Shown here: piece by piece, positions 49,301 through 59,125 of the stretch | Layout of the letters: every line of letters starts with the position of its first letter | How positions within the stretch are numbered: position 1 is the first letter of the stretch | From: Larix kaempferi | Lineage: Eukaryota; Streptophyta; Pinopsida; Pinales; Pinaceae | Direction: 5' to 3' | DNA length: 64,000 bases | Assembly: GCA_027924585.1 (NCBI GenBank) | Contig: BSBM01000809.1 | Location: 5,082,501 to 5,146,500, forward strand | The notes under the pieces: generated by a model | What the model was told of the DNA's origin: nothing | The model's database searches: none | What the model saw: the letters and a program-made list of their open reading frames with translations, nothing else | Translations under genes and position numbers: made by a program

Positions 49301-49381
49301 TCTAGCAATAAGGTGTGAAACCTCGGTCGGCTTTAAACCAACCAACCGACGGGATCGGCGGAGAGTAGGGCTCCGCGCCAC
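43342..49381 (-). pseudogene. Tat-like gag-pol (gag, protease, RT, RNase H, integrase), many in-frame stops
   Basis: The gag N-terminus lies in one frame at 49381-48719. Then a single frame runs from 48684 to 43342 without a frameshift but with about 13 stops. Landmarks: gag core (FEGKGGEDLGDHVMTFHLWC near 48530, TGATAKWYVELPG near 48390), Cys-rich CKPKCKVNFPCKLYGEDH near 47655, protease VDEGASASVMSL near 47010 and YNLLLGRNWMYAM near 46800, RT (VCTDFRDLNRACPKDNFPTP near 45680, MDGFSGYNQIQI near 45575, FLDD near 45400), RNase H from about 44980, zinc region (CHAGACGGHLSG near 44320), integrase (VDFMDCKPALAGG near 44110, DHGSHFQNKMM near 43930, FPQANGQVEAVNKSLK near 43850). Integrase-end wording continues past 43342 in another frame (about 43360-43275). 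Confidence 0.9.
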
Positions 49382-49614
49382 GATATCTCCAAAGAGAATA
49401 TATAATCAAAACGTTCCCTAAAGGACAACTATCGATCAAAAATAGTAAATCAAAAGCACACACCTAGAGAAACTACAGCCAAGAGCAGACAAACAGAGTG
49501 GCTAAATGATCTCCTGACACTAGAGTTGGTATGTCTCGCCTAGGAGAGGCTTGAGACTCCCAAACTATAGCCGAAGGTAACAGAATCAGTTATAGAGACA
49601 CCCAGGCTTCACTG

Positions 49615-51379
49615 TGTTGGGTCTGGCCCAAGTTGGGGCAAGTTTTGGATAGCACAAGGAGGTTGAGCTGCGGAGTTGAGTGCAGCTCAACAAAAGATAT
49701 AAATTTGTACAAGTGTGGGGGATGCTGCGAAGTTGTGCGTAGCAACCAAATTTTGGCAGTACCGCGAAGATCAGCGCTGCGAGGAAGTAGTGCTGCGAAG
49801 TGATCAGGCCACATGGAGCCATCAAAGTAGATTGATGGACGAAGGACATATACAGGTACCGGATAGACCAGCGGTGATCTAATTTTGGCAAGTATGCTCC
49901 AGGATGCCGAGCTGCAGGCATGAGCATATTAGGAAGGAGGCCAGTTGTACGAGTTCATTAAGTGGAGAACGACTCAGGGAAAGCGACAGCTGGGCGTGCT
50001 TAGTGGTACGAGACCGTTAAGTGGAGAACGGCGCTAAGAAAGCGACTGGAGGCCGAGCCAGTGGTACATGGTCGTTAAGGGGATGAACGGTCTGCAAAGA
50101 AAGTGACTGGAAGCTGAGCCAGTCGTACGAGTCCGTTGGTGAAAGGGCGTCTCGATGAAGATGACCTATTGGTGTGCACACAACAGGAAGGTCGAAAGTG
50201 ACATAACGAAGGCATAGAGGACTGCCACGACAACACACTCGCTACCAAAGGCCAGCATGACGGTTTAGAGAAACCGTATCAGTTTTGGAAACCCTAAGGG
50301 TTTTGGTCTTCAACATTGTAAATACATGACCTTCGGGCATGGTCTATAAAAGAATACATTTTTGTAAGGGAAGGGGTTACGTTGGTTGGTTACTTTTGGA
50401 ATTCTCTCATTATTTTGTTGTTGATGTATTATAAGATCTTTTCTGTGTGAGAAGCCATTGTAAAGGCTCTGTAGCTGAGTGCGCAGAGACCTAGTCGAGA
50501 GAAGAAAGAGTCTATAGATGAGTGCGTAGACCAAGAGCGGTTGTCCTCTTCCCATTAAAGATATATATATAACAACCGTTCTTGTGGATGTAGCTTCCCA
50601 CCCGGGGAAGTGAACCACGTTAAATATTGTGTTGCGTGATTGAGTGGAACATTGTTGTGTGTGATTGCATTTACCTTTTTTCTGTAGATGAATGTCTGAA
50701 TATTTCCTTGCATTCTGTTATGTGAAGACTTTTGTATGCATTTTCCATCAGGAGAACATGGAGATGATATGTTAAGTCTGCATGAATAGATGAATGGTTG
50801 ATACTTAGCTTTGCTTCTGAAAGCAGTGAATTAGTTATTTGTTCAAGTGTTAAGAGATTGCTTAAGTACTTCCCTATGCGCAGCAGACGAGTGAATGATA
50901 AGTGATTTACATCTGCAGTAGACACTTAAATAGTAAACACTCTAAGTGTATGAATGAATGTTAGAGTAATAATCAATTCAGTGCATGAATGAGTGGATGA
51001 GTGATACTCAGTTCAGTACCTTGAGCATTTCTGAGTACTTATAGTATAAAGTTGAACTGGATTACTCGCATCCTCAGTAGAAGTCCTGCAGTAGAAGGAC
51101 TTAATGGTGCAGACCGTGACGTTGTCCATCGCTCCGCAGTCTCACCTTGCAATGCATACCCCCGATTGCGCTGCGCAGTACGTCTGTCCAAATAGCTCAT
51201 CACATACTGTGGAAACCTGATTCCGCAGTACCCCATAGATACACCTCGGGTGAGACCTCAACCTGCTTGCAGGTTGTTGTCGAAAGGGCCAGTGCGAAGG
51301 GGTTTTGTTGGTCAAAGGGAAACCGCGAAGAACCCGGGTCTTATTGAAAACTTTTGTTTCAGCATCAGTTAAGCCAACA
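49615..51379 (+). repeat. Probable solo LTR inserted in the Tat leader
   Basis: TGTTGGGTCTGG at 49615 and AAGCCAACA ending at 51379 form matched TGTTGG/CCAACA ends. Flanks CACTG (49610-49614) and CACTA (51380-51384) fit a 5-bp TSD with one transition. Inside, a TATA-like CTATAAAAG lies at 50342 and a U5-like segment (GTGAACCACGTTAAATATTG) near 50610, which gives the plus orientation. It has no coding region. The call rests on end structure only. Confidence 0.5.
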
Positions 51380-51384
51380 CACTA

Positions 51385-52775
51385 TGTGCAAAGGGCCGTA
51401 ACCCTCGGCAACAAACAACTGTGTTTTCCAATCCTTATCTGACTCAGGATACGAACAGTATAACCACTTCAAGTACCATGTGCGATACCTAGGTAAGGAA
51501 ACTATGGTCACCGTAATATAACCAATGATCAGGGGGACAGTCGCAAGTGGGATCTGTCGTATGGGCAGGGTAGATGAGCCCGAAACTCAATGAGGGTCAA
51601 ATCCCCCAAGAGTCCCTAGATACGAACAAATCCTAGAAATATCTCCCACATTTAGCCAGTATCAGAGGGATATCCCTTCAACCAACCTCTCGTGACCTCG
51701 TGCTTAACTCTGGCTTGAGTAGAGCTTCCTGAGAACATCGATCCATACCATAGATTCCTCCACTCCCTGGTTAGACACCTAATGTTTCGTCTAGTAGTCT
51801 TGGATTGTTAACTCACAATGATCTATTCCAAGACTCTAAACCTATGCTAGTTGGTGTACCCTATAAATAAAATCGGTCTAATCAATTTTAAGATTAAGCG
51901 TTAATTTGAATGGCTGTGATTACTCAATGGATATGATCTTGAAACCAATGATGTGTAAGACTCAATGGTATGCAAAATCGTCAAATCCTAGACTCATCTA
52001 TCCAATGAAAACAATACCCTTAATATGCACAATGAAACCAACGATTTCAAAATAAATATGCAATCCTTTTATATTTCTTTCAATGCACAATCAAAATCTA
52101 AATGAAGGCAGAAAGCACTCAATGCAAGATGCAATATATAAAAGCAAATTTTTTTTGTATTTTCTCTTATAAACGAAAGGAAAATGCAAAAAACTATATG
52201 TATTTTTTTTTGTATTTTTCAATATATGGAAATGAAAAATGCAAGCAAAATCCTACTATCTAGTCACTGATATGCCAAGGAGATCACTAAGACAACCAGG
52301 CAGATACCAAACAGTAAGACTCATCCAAAGGAATGAGCTCAAAAGGAAAAAACCAACAAGGCTAAATCCAAAGATGGGTAAAAAACCAATAAGGCTCAAC
52401 CAAGAGAAACGAAGAATTCTGGTCATAACCAAGGCATGGAACAGTCAAGAAACATGCCAACAAAGACTCAGGATCAACCAAAACCAACCCAGCAACAACC
52501 AAAGGTCATAAACCAACAAAATCCGGAGTTGTACGCTATTGTCGAAGGAATATCTGCGGGTACCTGCGAGCAGTAGAGTAAACAGAGGCGGGTATACGCG
52601 GGCAGAGCTAAGCTAGCCTGTGGGTGAGGAAAGGTAAATTGGAAAATAGAGAGTCCAATGGCTCAGAAAAAGCAAGTTTTCTATAGTGTATCTCAATGAC
52701 AGATGACACAGAGCTTCGACAAACAGCAACTCTAATTATGGACTAATGCTCAAACAATACCCAAGATGGATGTTT
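51385..52775 (-). other. Tat leader, non-coding
   Basis: The leader between the solo LTR and the primer-binding site. 52240-52510 is a low-complexity stretch rich in 'aaccaa/aaggctcaacc' motifs, which gives a K/R/Q/N-rich plus-strand frame of no evident meaning. Confidence 0.55.
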
Positions 52776-52793
52776 TCCCCAGCGGAGTCGCCA
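52776..52793 (-). promoter_or_regulatory. Primer-binding site of the Tat-like element
   Basis: The minus strand reads TGGCGACTCCGCTGGGGA, four bases after the 5' LTR end at 52798. It has the CCA-complement form TGG and the wording reported for Tat/Ogre-type elements. I do not assign the tRNA firmly. Confidence 0.75.
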
Positions 52794-52797
52794 TTTT

Positions 52798-53705
52798 TGT
52801 GTTGGAGAAAACTCACTATAGCTTGGGGTATACCACAACAGACAGATGACTACCAGAAATCAACTCAATGCTCAGAACTATGCTATATAAATGACAATGC
52901 TAAGATAATGAAGAAGATAACCAACCTCGATCCAAACATTTGATGTAGATCCCCATTGGATCTTTTCAATCCATGCACTTGAATCTGCAAATTAGTCTTG
53001 ATAGCTAATATACAACATGTACATATAATATATAAATAGCATTAATATCATCAATAGAAATGGTCCATGATATAACAAGTAAATGCAACCCAATGTAAGA
53101 TAAACAACATTTACAACATTAATGGACGAGAATATGAGTATTTCTATTAATAAACAAGAAGAAGTACAAAGCAACCAATCTGAACCAAGATCTGGATCAA
53201 TTCACTTGTGCCTCCACCACTTCAATCCTCCATGAATGTCAAACTCAAACTAGATAGGAGTTTGTAAGGTGAACATAAAGGGTTCACAACTACAAGGATC
53301 AATGAGTGTAGACTCAAGATAGGGCAAAAATACACTAGAGTTCTCTTGCTTTTCTTTTTCCTCCCATCCATAAGCCATATGTGCTCAATATATAGTCCTC
53401 TCAAAGGTAAGTGAAAGGACACATCGAGACGTTACTTGGGCAGATGGAGAGCCAAAGGTCAACCAATGACCGCTTTTTGGGAGTAAAAAGTAATAAACTA
53501 GTGGATTTTACCATTTTACTTGATACCTGTGGGCTATAGTGATGCAACTCACGGGTACGCCTGCTATAGTGATGCAACAAGTGGGTCAGAGGAAAAATTA
53601 GGAAAAAATATGTCTGAAGGATATAAAGTGAATCTAAGTCAGTGAAATGGATCCTACAGGCCAAAGAATGCTGATGCTCACAAGGTGGAAGATTACGTTG
53701 TAACA
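52798..53705 (-). repeat. 5' LTR of the Tat-like element
   Basis: 908 bases, matching 38005-38910. Substitutions are scattered and there are two short indels, more divergence than in the nested elements at 21798-34514. Confidence 0.92.
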
Positions 53706-53826
53706 TGAATGCTGCAAAATATGGAAGTGTAAGATATAGGAGAATGAACCAACTCGCCCAAATGATAAGAATATGCAAAAGTGTCATCATGTGTAGGCTC
53801 CATAAGGGTAGGATCATGCACCTCCC

Positions 53827-54573
53827 TCAAAAGGGAAAAAATTCCTCATAGGTTGGTTCCCATCTAGTGGAATCATACGCTTCTTCGAAAATTGTGTAAC
53901 CATTTCCAAGAGGCAACTCAAGTTCCTCTTCATGTACTGCTTCTTCTACTTCACCTATTTCAGAACTAGGTGGCTCATGGGTCTCCCCCTTTCGCTCCTT
54001 CAAGCAATATGATGCATTTTTCCCTTTGGTTTCCTTAGGATCAATATCTTTGGAACCTTTTTTTGAAGGAAACCCAAAAACTCTCTTCAAGTAGGAAACA
54101 CATGCATTCCCTAAAGCTCCAGATATTTCACTGCTCTTTTCACTCACACACACATTATTTTCTCTCCGAGGTCTTTTGCAAGAAGGGAATAGACCTTTCT
54201 TCACTAACTCCACATATTCATTTTTAGGCCTATTTTCAAACACCCAATCATCGCAGTCTTCAAAAGGAATGGCCTTTTGTGTATCTCCCTTATACACATC
54301 AAGATATGCTTGATGTTGTCGAGGCAAGGTTTTACATGTTGCTCTCAATCTTTGTAATTCATTCATAAAATTTTCCTTTGGTAGTGTGACACACTCATCT
54401 TCATCATACATAGGGTCATAATAATAACCTTCATTCCTTATGACATTGTAATAAGTGTTGCATGATGGTGCCTCTTCCTCAAACCATTCACATTCTGCTT
54501 CATATTGCTCATAATTATCTTCATACTGCTCATAAGAATCGTACTCATAGGAGTCATCATAATAGTAAGACAT
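53827..54573 (-). CDS. Acidic protein of unknown function, 5' gene of an LTR element interrupted by the Tat insertion
   Basis: 248 codons from ATG 54573. The N-terminal 35 residues are almost only Y, D, E and S (MSYYYDDSYEYDSYEQYEDN). The middle contains FMNELQRLRATCKTLPRQHQ and DCDDWVFENRPKNEYVELVK. The C-terminal third is K/E-rich and ends EPTYEEFFPF. It starts 54 bases inside an initiator-Met-type PBS (54627-54638), so it sits where gag would be. No zinc knuckle or known gag motif is seen. Right after the stop, a second frame (FSLLREVHDPTLMEPTHDDT) stays open to the Tat TSD and across it into 38004, so the stop may be due to a shift in the T/C-run near 53830. Confidence 0.5.
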   Translation of the reverse strand: MSYYYDDSYEYDSYEQYEDNYEQYEAECEWFEEEAPSCNTYYNVIRNEGYYYDPMYDEDECVTLPKENFMNELQRLRATCKTLPRQHQAYLDVYKGDTQKAIPFEDCDDWVFENRPKNEYVELVKKGLFPSCKRPRRENNVCVSEKSSEISGALGNACVSYLKRVFGFPSKKGSKDIDPKETKGKNASYCLKERKGETHEPPSSEIGEVEEAVHEEELELPLGNGYTIFEEAYDSTRWEPTYEEFFPF

Positions 54574-54626
54574 GGCTGCAAATTATTCTTCAATGTATGA
54601 TATTAATGCACAAGTGCAAGGACCAT

Positions 54627-54638
54627 GCTCTGATACCA
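54627..54638 (-). promoter_or_regulatory. Primer-binding site, initiator-Met tRNA type
   Basis: The minus strand reads TGGTATCAGAGC, one base after the LTR end TGTAATG (54640 on the plus strand). Confidence 0.8.
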
Positions 54639-54639
54639 C

Positions 54640-57141
54640 TGTAATGTCCCCAATTTGGCCAATTTTTGAACCTTGGACTAGTGAAGCTCCAAGATGTCCC
54701 AAATGATCCCAAATGGTTTTGAATTATGTCACAAGAATCCTCAAAATATAATGTAGTTGATGGTCAGTTACCTCAACATTGCTGAGAAACATGAGTCTGA
54801 CATGCCATACTTTGATTTCAAGTTGTATAATAACATTGTTTGTAATGTCCCCAATTTGGCCATTTTTTTAACCTTGGACTAGTGAAGCTCCAAACTGTCC
54901 CAAATGATCCCAAATGGTTTTGAATTATGTCTAGAGTGGATTGAGGTGTATTATTACATCCTTATATAGATATTATATGCTTGGAAACCTTCTAAGTACT
55001 TTAGTAGCTTGAATTTACAATTAGGGAATGAAAGGAAAAATGACTAGGAAAATCGATGTTGAAACCCCCAAAGGTAGATGACTCCAAAGGAATCCTAAGG
55101 ATTTAGAATTGGGATTGAGAGTGTTTTAAGGGTATTAGGACATAAAAATTAGGCTTATATTTTCTTTTACACTCTCAAAATACTTCTACAACATTCATTT
55201 GTAATCAGGAGAAAATAGGGAAATTACTAGTAATTTCGAGGTTCAAATCCCCAAGGGTAGAGGTCACTAATGGCTTCTCAAATGCAGTAATAACCTCCCA
55301 ACTTTCAGAAAAGAGACATGTAATAGTTAAATGACTTCAATGGTCTCCCCAATTCATCATTAATCATTTCCTAAAGGCTGTTGCAACTCATCATAAATCA
55401 GATATTTGTAAACATGCTTTCACATAGGGGAAATGCTAGTAAAACTCCACAACTTGCTATGAAATTTGAGATAATTGTTCCATTGACTTGTATAATGTTC
55501 ATGAGACTTATTAAATACATTAATTTCTCTCCATACAGAAATAAAATCACAGAGGATGACTGAGACAAATCGAAACTAAGCCACTTCAAGCTCTCTCAAC
55601 AAGATATAGGGGAAAATGGCTCGAATCTCTTCCTTGAATGTAATTATCACTTGGAATACATGATGTTTCAAGATGTGGATCTCAATATATGATTAATATA
55701 GATATATAAATAATCTAACATGTCCATGAATTCTAAATAGAATTCCTTCACTAACTATGTGCAACCACAAGTGCGCTATGCAAAAACTATGGGGGGAAAT
55801 GGCACCATTCATACATAGTTTGGCATTTTTACATGGTTTTACTTGGATATTCGACCTGAGGTTAATATGAGAGTCAAATATAGATTTCATACATAATATT
55901 ACAAATAAATGTGGCCCAAATATCTTCCCCAAATAGATCATCATCTGACCAAGTGCGCCCTTCCTCCAAGAGCAAGACATAGAGAGAAAATTGGAAGAGA
56001 TGTGGGAGCGAGTTGAAGAAGAGAAGATCACAAGAAATCATGTAGCTTCAACCTACAACAAATGAATACATTTTAGATCCAAATGAAAGGCCTGAATGGA
56101 CTCTCCAATTTCCAATTAGGATGGTAATCTTTCACTGTCGAAATTGGTACTAAGGAAAGTAGAGTAAACACTCCACTAGCATGGACAAGCTATGCTCTTC
56201 AATTTGCAAAATGAGAAATGATCAAAAGCTGGTCTCTCAGTTCTTTGTTATTGTATTTTATAAACTTCCAAAGGCCTCCTTAACTTTAATTCCATCCAAG
56301 AGACTCACCCCAACTTGAGTTAGGGAGATATTTCCATAAATGCCACTTTTCCAACAATTCCTAGTCTCCATCTTCCCTCAATTCGAATGGGGAAGCTTCT
56401 TGGCTGCCATAGATACCTTGTGCACCCTCTTGGAGGCTAATTTTAGCCCTGACATGTCATATATGTCATAATTCAACAATCAGGTCTGAAATTTGTCATA
56501 AATGTCATAGAATATTCATCATTGTTGTCATAGGAGTTAGGGAATCTTGCCCCAAGTGACACAATTCTTCTAAGATGCATCTTCCTATTCCATGGGAGTT
56601 TCTCTTCCACTCCAATTTGACCTTACATGATTCATGTCATCAATAATACCTCTTCAACTCCCCCAAGTATGTTACCCTTCATATTGAACTCGAATTGGTG
56701 AAAGAATAATGCCAAGTGTAGTGGGGAATCTTGACACAAGTGGGTCCCACAACCCCTTATGTGCCCTCATGATCCAATGCCACCTTATTTTCTTTTTTTT
56801 ATTTATTTATTTGACCCATTTAATGTGCATTTGTAATTCTAATGTCACTTTGGATCTTGTAGCTTCTTTACTCCAACTTTTAATGCTTCCGCCCCCAACC
56901 TAGGGAACTAGTAATTTTCCTCCATGATAGTTCATTTGGATGGGAATATTACAACTTTGAATTGGGAGTTTTCTCTTAATGTGAACCACCTTATCCATTT
57001 GGATATAATTTTACATTATTACTAACTTGGACATCATTCTTGGCAATTATTTGAGCCTTAGCATCAATTTGACAAACTATCATGAATATGGCCAAGGGGC
57101 TTAGGCCATTGTGACCCAATGCAAAATTTGGGGACATGACA
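54640..57141 (-). repeat. Long LTR (about 2.5 kb) with extended inverted ends
   Basis: On the plus strand the left end is TGTAATGTCCCCAATTTGG and the right end is AATTTGGGGACATGACA, a 15-18 base imperfect inverted repeat ending in TG/CA. The PBS abuts the left end, so this would be a 5' LTR on the minus strand. The first 95 bases recur at 54842-54936, an internal direct duplication. The right flank TTGTT (57142-57146) is the presumed target site. The partner 3' LTR is not in the window or not recognised. Confidence 0.5.
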
Positions 57142-57560
57142 TTGTTGTCCCCAACTGTATAGAATTCGACCGGCCAGGTTCAAAGAGAGGTGTGTAATTT
57201 TCCAATTTAATGCTTTCGAAGAAGGCTTCAGTGATACGAGTGTCATCTTCTAGCTCATTTTCCTGGAATGTCTGAAACAGCATTGCATCCATGGAACTCA
57301 TTTGTCGTAATAACTCATCCATACCAACCTATACTTCATTGCCTCCATTGCCAGCATGTGAAGAACTAATATTACTGTAGGCATTCGTAATTGGTGAGGA
57401 TGGACGCAGTGGAAATTGGATAGGTGGTTGATTCAACCATGCTTGGTACGCTTCCTCTCCAAGTTGCACTCTTATTTCAGTCTTCTCTCGATTTGACATT
57501 GTGCCGGGGTGCAACGGAAGATGGTAGGCAGGTTGCTCATCATCAGAATCCTTATTTCAA
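57142..57560 (-). pseudogene. Host-like coding exon, unidentified, with one in-frame TAG
   Basis: The minus strand from about 57551 reads DSDDEQPAYHLPLHPGTMS, REKTEIRVQLGEEAYQAWLN, a TAG at 57329-57331, then MDELLRQMSSMDAMLFQ, ITEAFFESIKLENYTPLFEP and on to the LTR end at 57141, which interrupts it. It may be a downstream exon of the SET-domain gene at 57875 or a separate gene. I could not make a GT-AG junction that keeps phase. I do not recognise the family. Confidence 0.4.
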
Positions 57561-57874
57561 AAATATTGAACATTACATCGATGATGGTAGTAAGCAAAAT
57601 GTAGTTGGTTTGATATAGCATTATAGAAAATAATTATTACATAATCACGAGAATCATTTCCAATAGAAAATGTTAAGCTGCAAAGATTTTATTAAAAAAA
57701 CTTTCAGTTTGAGCGATAAATTAACATCACTTCCACGTTAAATATAAATATTTAAAATTGAGCGACACATTTTCAAATTGAATTTATAAATTTAAGTAAC
57801 AATTTATAAAACATAATTTCAAACTGAGCAATACATTAACATGAATCCCATTGAAAGTTAACAAATACAATTAA
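57561..57874. other. Non-coding stretch between the SET fragment and the next exon-like frame
   Basis: AT-rich, about 310 bases, possibly an intron. It contains three short repeats of the type 'gagcgacacatt / gagcaatacatt / gagcgataaatt'. Confidence 0.4.
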
Positions 57875-58257
57875 TTAATGTTTTTTTGTCTTACACCCCA
57901 ATGGAACGTCTAAAGGTAATCCTAATTCAAGGCTTCTCTGACGATCGGTTTGTTGTGTACAAAAGTTGTAGTTTATTAACAACTCATCACCAAGAGACAA
58001 ACTACGTATTGCATGCACAACAACAAATATGGATGCTTTCCTTTTCATAAAGAAATCAAAGTGTTCCTCAAATGAACAATTGGGAGAAAATAAAGAGCAC
58101 CTAGAACTATTTATGAACCCTACAATGTTCCCATGATTACGTGGACGGCCATCTATATATAACAAGTTCTTCCTGTTAAAGTTTCCAGAATCATAACCGT
58201 TCATGAACATACTATACATGGAAATATTGTGCTTATATTTAACAATATTCAAGTAAT
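57875..58257 (-). pseudogene. SET-domain protein, C-terminal part (interrupted by the PLE insertion)
   Basis: The frame reads NLLYIDGRPRNHGNIVGFIN, then SPNCSFEEHFDFF, ASIFVVVHAIRSLSLGDELL and INYNF before TAA at 57875-57877. GNIVGFIN...NC and the GDELLINYNF end are the typical closing motifs of a SET methyltransferase domain, which moves methyl groups from S-adenosylmethionine to lysines. The upstream part is displaced by the PLE complex. Across the target-site duplication the frame stays open (WSYYLNIVKYKHN at 64000-63977 joined to 58242). The rest of the gene is beyond the window. Confidence 0.7.
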
Positions 58258-59125
58258 TTAGAATGAGAGGAGATCTGTGGTAGAATTTTTCAATTCGACA
58301 GTTTCGAACCTTTTAAGCAGGTTCATCTTCAGGAGAAAGCAAATCTCGCTCTTTTTTTGCACTTGGATTGTGAAGTATAAATATGAATGTGTTTTTCATA
58401 TTTCGAGTTAAAGTGTAAGGTCGGTTTTTTTTTTATTATTTATTTTCTTTAAAATTAGGGTTTGGTATTTTAAAGCTTTAATTTAATGCTTTGATCTAAA
58501 GAATAATTTTAATATTATATTTATTTAAATGTAGTTTAGAATGTTAAAATGAACTTAATATTATATTGTGTATTATAATGTGACATTTAATAATGCAAAG
58601 TAAATTTTTTATTTTTATTTTTTATTTATATTTTAATTTGTTCTATAATTTAACATTTAATAATGCAAAGTAAATGTTATATTTTTTATTTATATTTCAA
58701 TTTGTTCTATAATGTAACATTTAATAATGCAAAGTAAATGTTATATTTTTTATTTATATTTTAATTTGTTATATTAAATGTTATATTTTAATTTGTTATA
58801 TTAAATGTTATATTTTCAAATTACTTATTAAGTTAGTTTACTATTATTTATTAGGTTAGTTTACCATTATTTATTTGTTTTTTATTTAATTTATAATTTA
58901 TAATTTAATTATTAATCTAGTTTCTTATTGTGATGGTTAAGTTCATTTTGTATTTAGGTTGTTAATACATTTCTTTAATTTTTTTTGTAAGTTTTAAATA
59001 ATAGTTATTATGAATTAAATTTTTTATTAAATATTAAAGTTTTTTATTAGTTATTAATTTTTAGGTTTTAAATGCTTATTAATTAACAATTAATTATTTG
59101 TTTTAAGTTTGTGAATGGCAGGTTT
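58258..59125 (-). repeat. PLE 3' UTR / pseudo-LTR, copy 1
   Basis: A direct repeat of 61437-62284, very AT-rich in the middle, with internal short tandem units ('taacatttaataatgcaaagtaaatgtta'-type, 58580-58740). It contains the hammerhead-like motif near its far end. No gene other than the PLE ORF. Confidence 0.88.
58297..58332 (-). ncRNA. Hammerhead-ribozyme-like motif, copy 1
   Basis: The minus strand contains CTGAAGA (core C-U-G-A-N-G-A), a hairpin with GAACC and GGTTC arms around TGCTTAAAA (stem II), then GAAAC and TGTC (GUC cleavage triplet). One extra U sits between the core and stem II, and stem III is minimal (AC/GU), as in PLE hammerheads thought to work as dimers. Stem I is weak. 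Confidence 0.5.

Larger units (their letters stand above)
38005..53705 (-). mobile_element. Tat-like Ty3/gypsy element, 15.7 kb
   Basis: The minus-strand element is flanked by perfect TSDs TGAAT (38000-38004 and 53706-53710). The 3' LTR is 38005-38910 and the 5' LTR is 52798-53705, both TGTGTTGG...TAACA. The PBS is TGGCGACTCCGCTGGGGA at 52793-52776 (minus strand). A PPT (TAGGGGGCATC) abuts the 3' LTR at 38911. Order on the minus strand: long leader with a probable solo LTR, gag, protease, RT, RNase H, integrase, an archaeal-type RNase H after the integrase, an antisense mobile-domain-like gene, a repeat-rich 3' region, then the 3' LTR. All frames carry stops. Size, PBS type, extra RNase H and extra genes fit the Tat/Ogre group. 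Confidence 0.93.

Noticed and set aside
52239-52511. Basic K/R/Q/N-rich protein on the plus strand
   Set aside because: It is a simple-sequence artefact of 'aaccaa' repeats in the Tat leader, with no conserved pattern.
57142-57560. N-terminal part of a CACTA (TNP2-type) transposase
   Set aside because: ITEAFFESIKLENYTPLFEP is only loosely like the TNP2 pattern, and no further transposase motifs follow before the LTR cuts it.
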